64,000 nucleotides of DNA. It comes from Sphingomonas sp. S2-65. GTDB taxonomy: Bacteria > Pseudomonadota > Alphaproteobacteria > Sphingomonadales > Sphingomonadaceae. A program made the translations under genes and the position numbers. Position 1 is the first letter of the stretch, and each line of letters opens with the position of its first letter. The stretch is from assembly GCF_021513175.1 (NCBI RefSeq), contig NZ_CP090953.1, forward strand, positions 2,104,501 to 2,168,500, given 5' to 3'. Shown piece by piece: positions 60,783 to 64,000 of the stretch. Under the pieces are notes generated by a model that had not been told where the DNA came from, made no database searches, and saw only the letters and a list, made by a program, of their open reading frames with translations.

Positions 60783-62276
60783 GTGACGATTACGGCCTTC
60801 GATTCGCCAAGCGGCGGATTCCGGGAACATGCAACCAATGGCGCGGTGATCACGGGCGTCGCCCAGGCGATCAAGTTCGTCGTTCAGACCAGTTCCGTCA
60901 TCGTCCTCGCGCGCCTGCTCACGCCAGTCGACTACGGGCTGATCGCGATGGTCACGCCGATCCTGGGCTTTGTGATGATGTTCCAGGATTTCGGCCTCAC
61001 GCAGGCGACGGTGCAGAAGAAGGATATCAATCACGCACAGGTCAGTTCGCTCTTCTGGATGAACTTGGGGTTCAGCCTCATTCTCTCGGTTTTGCTGATC
61101 GCGGCCTCGCCATTGATTGCACTCTTCTATGGCGACCCAAGAATCGCCCCCCTAACGGTCGCGTTCGGTTGCTTGGTCTTCGTCAATGGGCTCGGCTCCC
61201 AGCATATGGCCTTGCTCAATCGCCAGATGCGTTTCGGTGCGCTGGCCTTGATCGATACGGCCGCTGCTATCCTCAGCTTTGCCGGAGCATTGCTGTTCGC
61301 CATCCTCTGGGACAATTATTGGGCGCTGTTCGTCGGTAGCCTGATCCTGTCGGCGACCCCGGTAATCGGCAGCTGGAGCCTTGTTCGCTGGATTCCGGGT
61401 CGCCCCGCACGGGCGGAAGGGCTTGGAGAAATCCTCGGCTTTGGCGGCGGTATCACGGGCTTCGGTTTCGCAAATTTCTTCGCACGCAATCTCGACAATG
61501 TTCTGATCGGCTGGCGATGGGGTGACCAGGCGGTGGGCACCTACGATCGCGCCTACAAACTGCTTTTGATGCCATTACAACAGGTAACCGGACCGCTCGC
61601 ACGCGTCCTCCAGCCTGTTCTCGCCAGGCTTGTCGACGAGCCCGAGCGATACAGAAACGCCTATCTGAACTCGGTGCGGCAAATGTTGCTGCTCGTACTC
61701 CCGGGCGTGATCTTCATGATCGGTACTTCAGACGTTCTGATCGTTACGCTGCTCGGTCCGGAATGGGTGGCTGCGGGCAAGATCTTCAGTGCGCTGGGAT
61801 ATGCCGCGCTCGTCCAGGCCCTCAACAATCCAACGGGCTGGCTTTTCGTCAGCCAGGGCCGCACCCGAGAGTATATGCTCTGGGGCTTCTTTTCCTCGAC
61901 GACGAGCATTCTCGCCTTTGTTTGCGGGCTCTGGGCCGGCCCGTTCGGCGTGGCGGCCGCCTATGCGATCAGCGAGTATCTACGAACGCCTCTGCTGTGG
62001 GCGGTCGTCACGCGCTCGGGCCCGGTCCGGCCTTCGGACATCATCCGGACGACGACCCCTCATATCGCGGCGTGCGTCACGACCCTGATTCTCGTCCACC
62101 TCCTGCGGCGGGTTCCATCGCTGCCCTCGATCGAACTGCTCGGGCTTGCGCTGGCCTCTTCCTACGCAGCTTATCTGGCGGTGATGTTCCTGTTTTCGGA
62201 GGGACGGTCGACGATGACGGACAGCCTGAACATACTCCGCGGTTTGATCGACCGTGTCATGCGCGTCGCGCGATAA
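60783..62276 (+). CDS. Wzx-type repeat-unit flippase (MOP superfamily)
   Basis: A 497-residue integral membrane protein with about 12 to 14 helices and the pattern of polysaccharide transporters (AVITGVAQAIKFVVQTSSVI; VLARLLTPVDYGLIAMVTPI; FQDFGLTQATVQKKDINHAQ). It moves the lipid-linked repeat unit across the inner membrane for Wzy. GTG at 60783 has GGAG before it; an in-frame ATG at 60693 would add 30 residues that are not protein-like. Confidence 0.88.
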   Translation: MTITAFDSPSGGFREHATNGAVITGVAQAIKFVVQTSSVIVLARLLTPVDYGLIAMVTPILGFVMMFQDFGLTQATVQKKDINHAQVSSLFWMNLGFSLILSVLLIAASPLIALFYGDPRIAPLTVAFGCLVFVNGLGSQHMALLNRQMRFGALALIDTAAAILSFAGALLFAILWDNYWALFVGSLILSATPVIGSWSLVRWIPGRPARAEGLGEILGFGGGITGFGFANFFARNLDNVLIGWRWGDQAVGTYDRAYKLLLMPLQQVTGPLARVLQPVLARLVDEPERYRNAYLNSVRQMLLLVLPGVIFMIGTSDVLIVTLLGPEWVAAGKIFSALGYAALVQALNNPTGWLFVSQGRTREYMLWGFFSSTTSILAFVCGLWAGPFGVAAAYAISEYLRTPLLWAVVTRSGPVRPSDIIRTTTPHIAACVTTLILVHLLRRVPSLPSIELLGLALASSYAAYLAVMFLFSEGRSTMTDSLNILRGLIDRVMRVAR

Positions 62277-62345
62277 GGGGGCGCCGATGTGCGGCTTTGC
62301 GACTACGCAACGTGGCGAAAACCCTTCCCGGGGGAGAGTAATCTG

Positions 62346-63509
62346 ATGACTTTGCGATTGGGCATCCTCGCAACTGAGTACTTGCCTGCGACCGGCGGAA
62401 TGGAACAGCACGCCGCCAGCCTGATCGCACACGCTGCCGAGCGGCTCGACGTGACGCTGATTACGTGGCCGCAGGCCGCGCCGCCCACCGGCAGGGTACG
62501 GCACGTGGCAAGCTGGACCGGCTTTCCAGGACCAGACCGCGTGCTAATCAAGGCACAGCCGGTGGATGCATGGCTGGTGCTCAACGCCGGCTGGCTGCTG
62601 GACGTGGCCGAAGGTGCGCAAGCGATCCCCCTGTTCGCCTACGTCCATGGCAATGACTTCATTAGCCCTTGGGTGCCGGGGCTGAGCGGGCCGGTTGCGC
62701 TGGTCGACCGCTTGGAGCGCAAGCTACGGATGGGCGATGGCGGCGATGGCTCACACGCCGCCCGCTGGTGGAGGCGTAAAAGGGTGATCACGGGGCTTCG
62801 CCGCACTCGTCTGATCTTCGCCAATAGCCATTATACCCGGGGGCGCTGCCTCGACCTTTGCGGGCTGCCGGACGATCGGGCGCAGGTCGTCGCGCCCGGC
62901 ATCGACGATCGCCACTTCAAGAACATGGTGCGACCACGCCGCGAAGGGCGCCTTCAAATCCTGACCGTTTCGCGTCTAAGCTCGAAGAACCGCCGCAAGA
63001 ATGTCGACGGCCTGCTTAAGGCGCTAGCGATCGTCAGAGGCGAGATCGACGCCGAGCTTTCTGTAGTCGGGGATGGCGACGATCTGCCGCGCCTCACGGC
63101 GCTGACAAAGCAACTCGGGATCAGCGAACGCGTCCATTTCATGGGACGGCTCGACGATGCAGCGCTCGATCGAGCATATGAGTCAGCTGACCTGTTCGTT
63201 CTCGCCCCGCGGCCAAGTCGCAGCGATGTCGAAGGCTTTGGCATGGTTTATGTCGAGGCCGCCGCCCGCGGACTACCAGTGATCGGCACTGCCGTCGGGG
63301 GGGTCGTCGATGCGATCAACGACGGTGTGAGCGGCGTTTTCGCCGAGAATGCCTCACCCGAAGCGATTGCCGCTGCGCTCGCCCGCTTCGCTGCAAGCCG
63401 CAAAGCCTTCGACCCAGTGCGGATACGCCAATTTGCAGAACTGCACCGCGCGGCGGCGACCTCGCGCCAGTTGCTCGGCACCATCGAGGCCCTGGCGGTT
63501 CTCGAATGA
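62346..63509 (+). CDS. GT4 glycosyltransferase
   Basis: A 387-residue GT-B enzyme: LRLGILATEYLPATGGMEQH at the start, IFANSHYTRGRCLDLCG, then QILTVSRLSSKNRRKNVDGL and FVLAPRPSRSDVEGFGMVYV (the EGFGxxxxEA site) with EAAARGLPVIGTAVGGVVDA. GGGGGAGAG lies before the ATG at 62346. Closely follows the flippase gene. Confidence 0.92.
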   Translation: MTLRLGILATEYLPATGGMEQHAASLIAHAAERLDVTLITWPQAAPPTGRVRHVASWTGFPGPDRVLIKAQPVDAWLVLNAGWLLDVAEGAQAIPLFAYVHGNDFISPWVPGLSGPVALVDRLERKLRMGDGGDGSHAARWWRRKRVITGLRRTRLIFANSHYTRGRCLDLCGLPDDRAQVVAPGIDDRHFKNMVRPRREGRLQILTVSRLSSKNRRKNVDGLLKALAIVRGEIDAELSVVGDGDDLPRLTALTKQLGISERVHFMGRLDDAALDRAYESADLFVLAPRPSRSDVEGFGMVYVEAAARGLPVIGTAVGGVVDAINDGVSGVFAENASPEAIAAALARFAASRKAFDPVRIRQFAELHRAAATSRQLLGTIEALAVLE

Positions 63510-63645
63510 TCATACCGGCCCAGGCACAGCCCAGATCCGAGCGTGGTACAGCCACTGCTCTGATCGGGCTGAGTCCTTTCGCAAGCATTGGCGTTGAAAC
63601 GACTTCCGCGCCGCCTGCTTTCATCAGAGTTCGAGGTACGCAACC

Positions 63646-64000
63646 ATGACCACGGCCGTGATCATCCCCGTGCGAAACCGGCCTGCATTGGTCGCGCAGG
63701 CCATCCGCAGTTGTCAGCAGCAGACCTTGCCGGTCGACGAAATCATCGTGGTGGACGATGCGTCGACGGACGATACGCCCGAGATCGTGGAGCGCCTCGC
63801 CAGCGCCGATCCGCGTGTGCGGCTTATCCGATCGCAGGAGAACCGGGGCGCCCATAACGCGCGGAACTGCGGTGCCGCCGCGACCCAGGCGGAGTGGCTG
63901 GCCTTCCTCGACTCGGATGACCAATGGCTGACTGCGAAACACCAGAAGCAGGCAGAGGCCCTTGGACAACATCCGCAGGCGGTCGCGTGCTTCACCGGCA
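63646..64000 (+). CDS. GT2 glycosyltransferase (partial, runs off right edge)
   Basis: The first 118 codons are visible: TTAVIIPVRNRPALVAQAIR, DEIIVVDDASTDDTPEIVE, NRGAHNARNCGAAATQAEW and LAFLDSDDQWLTAKHQ. All the N-terminal GT2 motifs are present. The EPS cluster therefore continues beyond the window. Confidence 0.9.
   Translation, partial: MTTAVIIPVRNRPALVAQAIRSCQQQTLPVDEIIVVDDASTDDTPEIVERLASADPRVRLIRSQENRGAHNARNCGAAATQAEWLAFLDSDDQWLTAKHQKQAEALGQHPQAVACFTG

Noticed and set aside
1..64000. tRNA, rRNA, CRISPR arrays, integrase, replication initiator
   Set aside because: None recognised when reading both strands; no regularly spaced repeats and no rRNA- or tRNA-like conserved segments were noticed.

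Overview
The window looks like chromosomal (or large-replicon) DNA of a sphingomonad-type alphaproteobacterium. Support: high GC throughout, GTG/TTG starts, a PEPxxWA sorting protein with its own exosortase set, and many small proteins of a kind common in Sphingomonadales. No tRNA, rRNA, CRISPR array, integrase or replication gene was seen. Species cannot be named from the sequence alone.

Region 1 (1-18.6 kb) is part of a conjugative element, nearly all on the minus strand. Reading leftwards it has an ArdC-type antirestriction protein, a DUF2958 protein, a ParB-like protein broken by a one-base frameshift, a DUF736 protein, a small helix-turn-helix protein, a TraF-type S26 peptidase, a lytic transglycosylase, and a relaxase with a candidate oriT upstream. 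The tightly overlapping series traG - ribbon-helix-helix protein - trbB - trbC - trbD - trbE - trbJ then runs off the left edge. Between traG and the relaxase sits cargo: a 45-aa hydrophilic protein, an erythromycin-esterase-family hydrolase, and DUF4336 and DUF4267 proteins. Two T-tract terminators and one perfect operator-like palindrome divide this part into transcription units.

Region 2 (18.6-27.8 kb) is accessory and loosely packed. It holds a SNase-like protein, a small membrane-tethered HTH regulator, a RadC-family protein, a winged-helix regulator, several small secreted or membrane proteins, a decayed IS5-family transposase and a methyltransferase. Most of 25.4-26.8 kb has no convincing gene.

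Region 3 (28.2-33.3 kb) is a compact exosortase (PEP-CTERM) sorting locus. It contains the PEPxxWA substrate, a retropepsin-like protease, a membrane protein, an EpsD-like lipoprotein PPIase, a short membrane accessory protein, an EpsI protein and the exosortase.

Region 4 (33.4-64 kb) is a large Wzx/Wzy-type exopolysaccharide cluster. It has an initiating sugar-phosphate transferase, ten glycosyltransferases (one a GT2-GT4 fusion, one cut by the window edge), two membrane O-acyltransferases, GalU, the Wzx flippase and Wzy polymerase. Export is represented by a short OPX export protein, a Wzc/GumC-type BY-kinase and an outer-membrane beta-barrel. There are also two GH16 glycanases, a GMC oxidoreductase, a PPP-type phosphatase, a membrane-anchored PilZ protein and a SleB-type wall hydrolase. 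A plausible reading is a lipid-linked repeat unit started by the 39.9-kb transferase, extended and acylated in the cytoplasm, flipped by Wzx, polymerised by Wzy, exported through Wzc/OPX/beta-barrel and trimmed by GH16, with PilZ giving c-di-GMP input.
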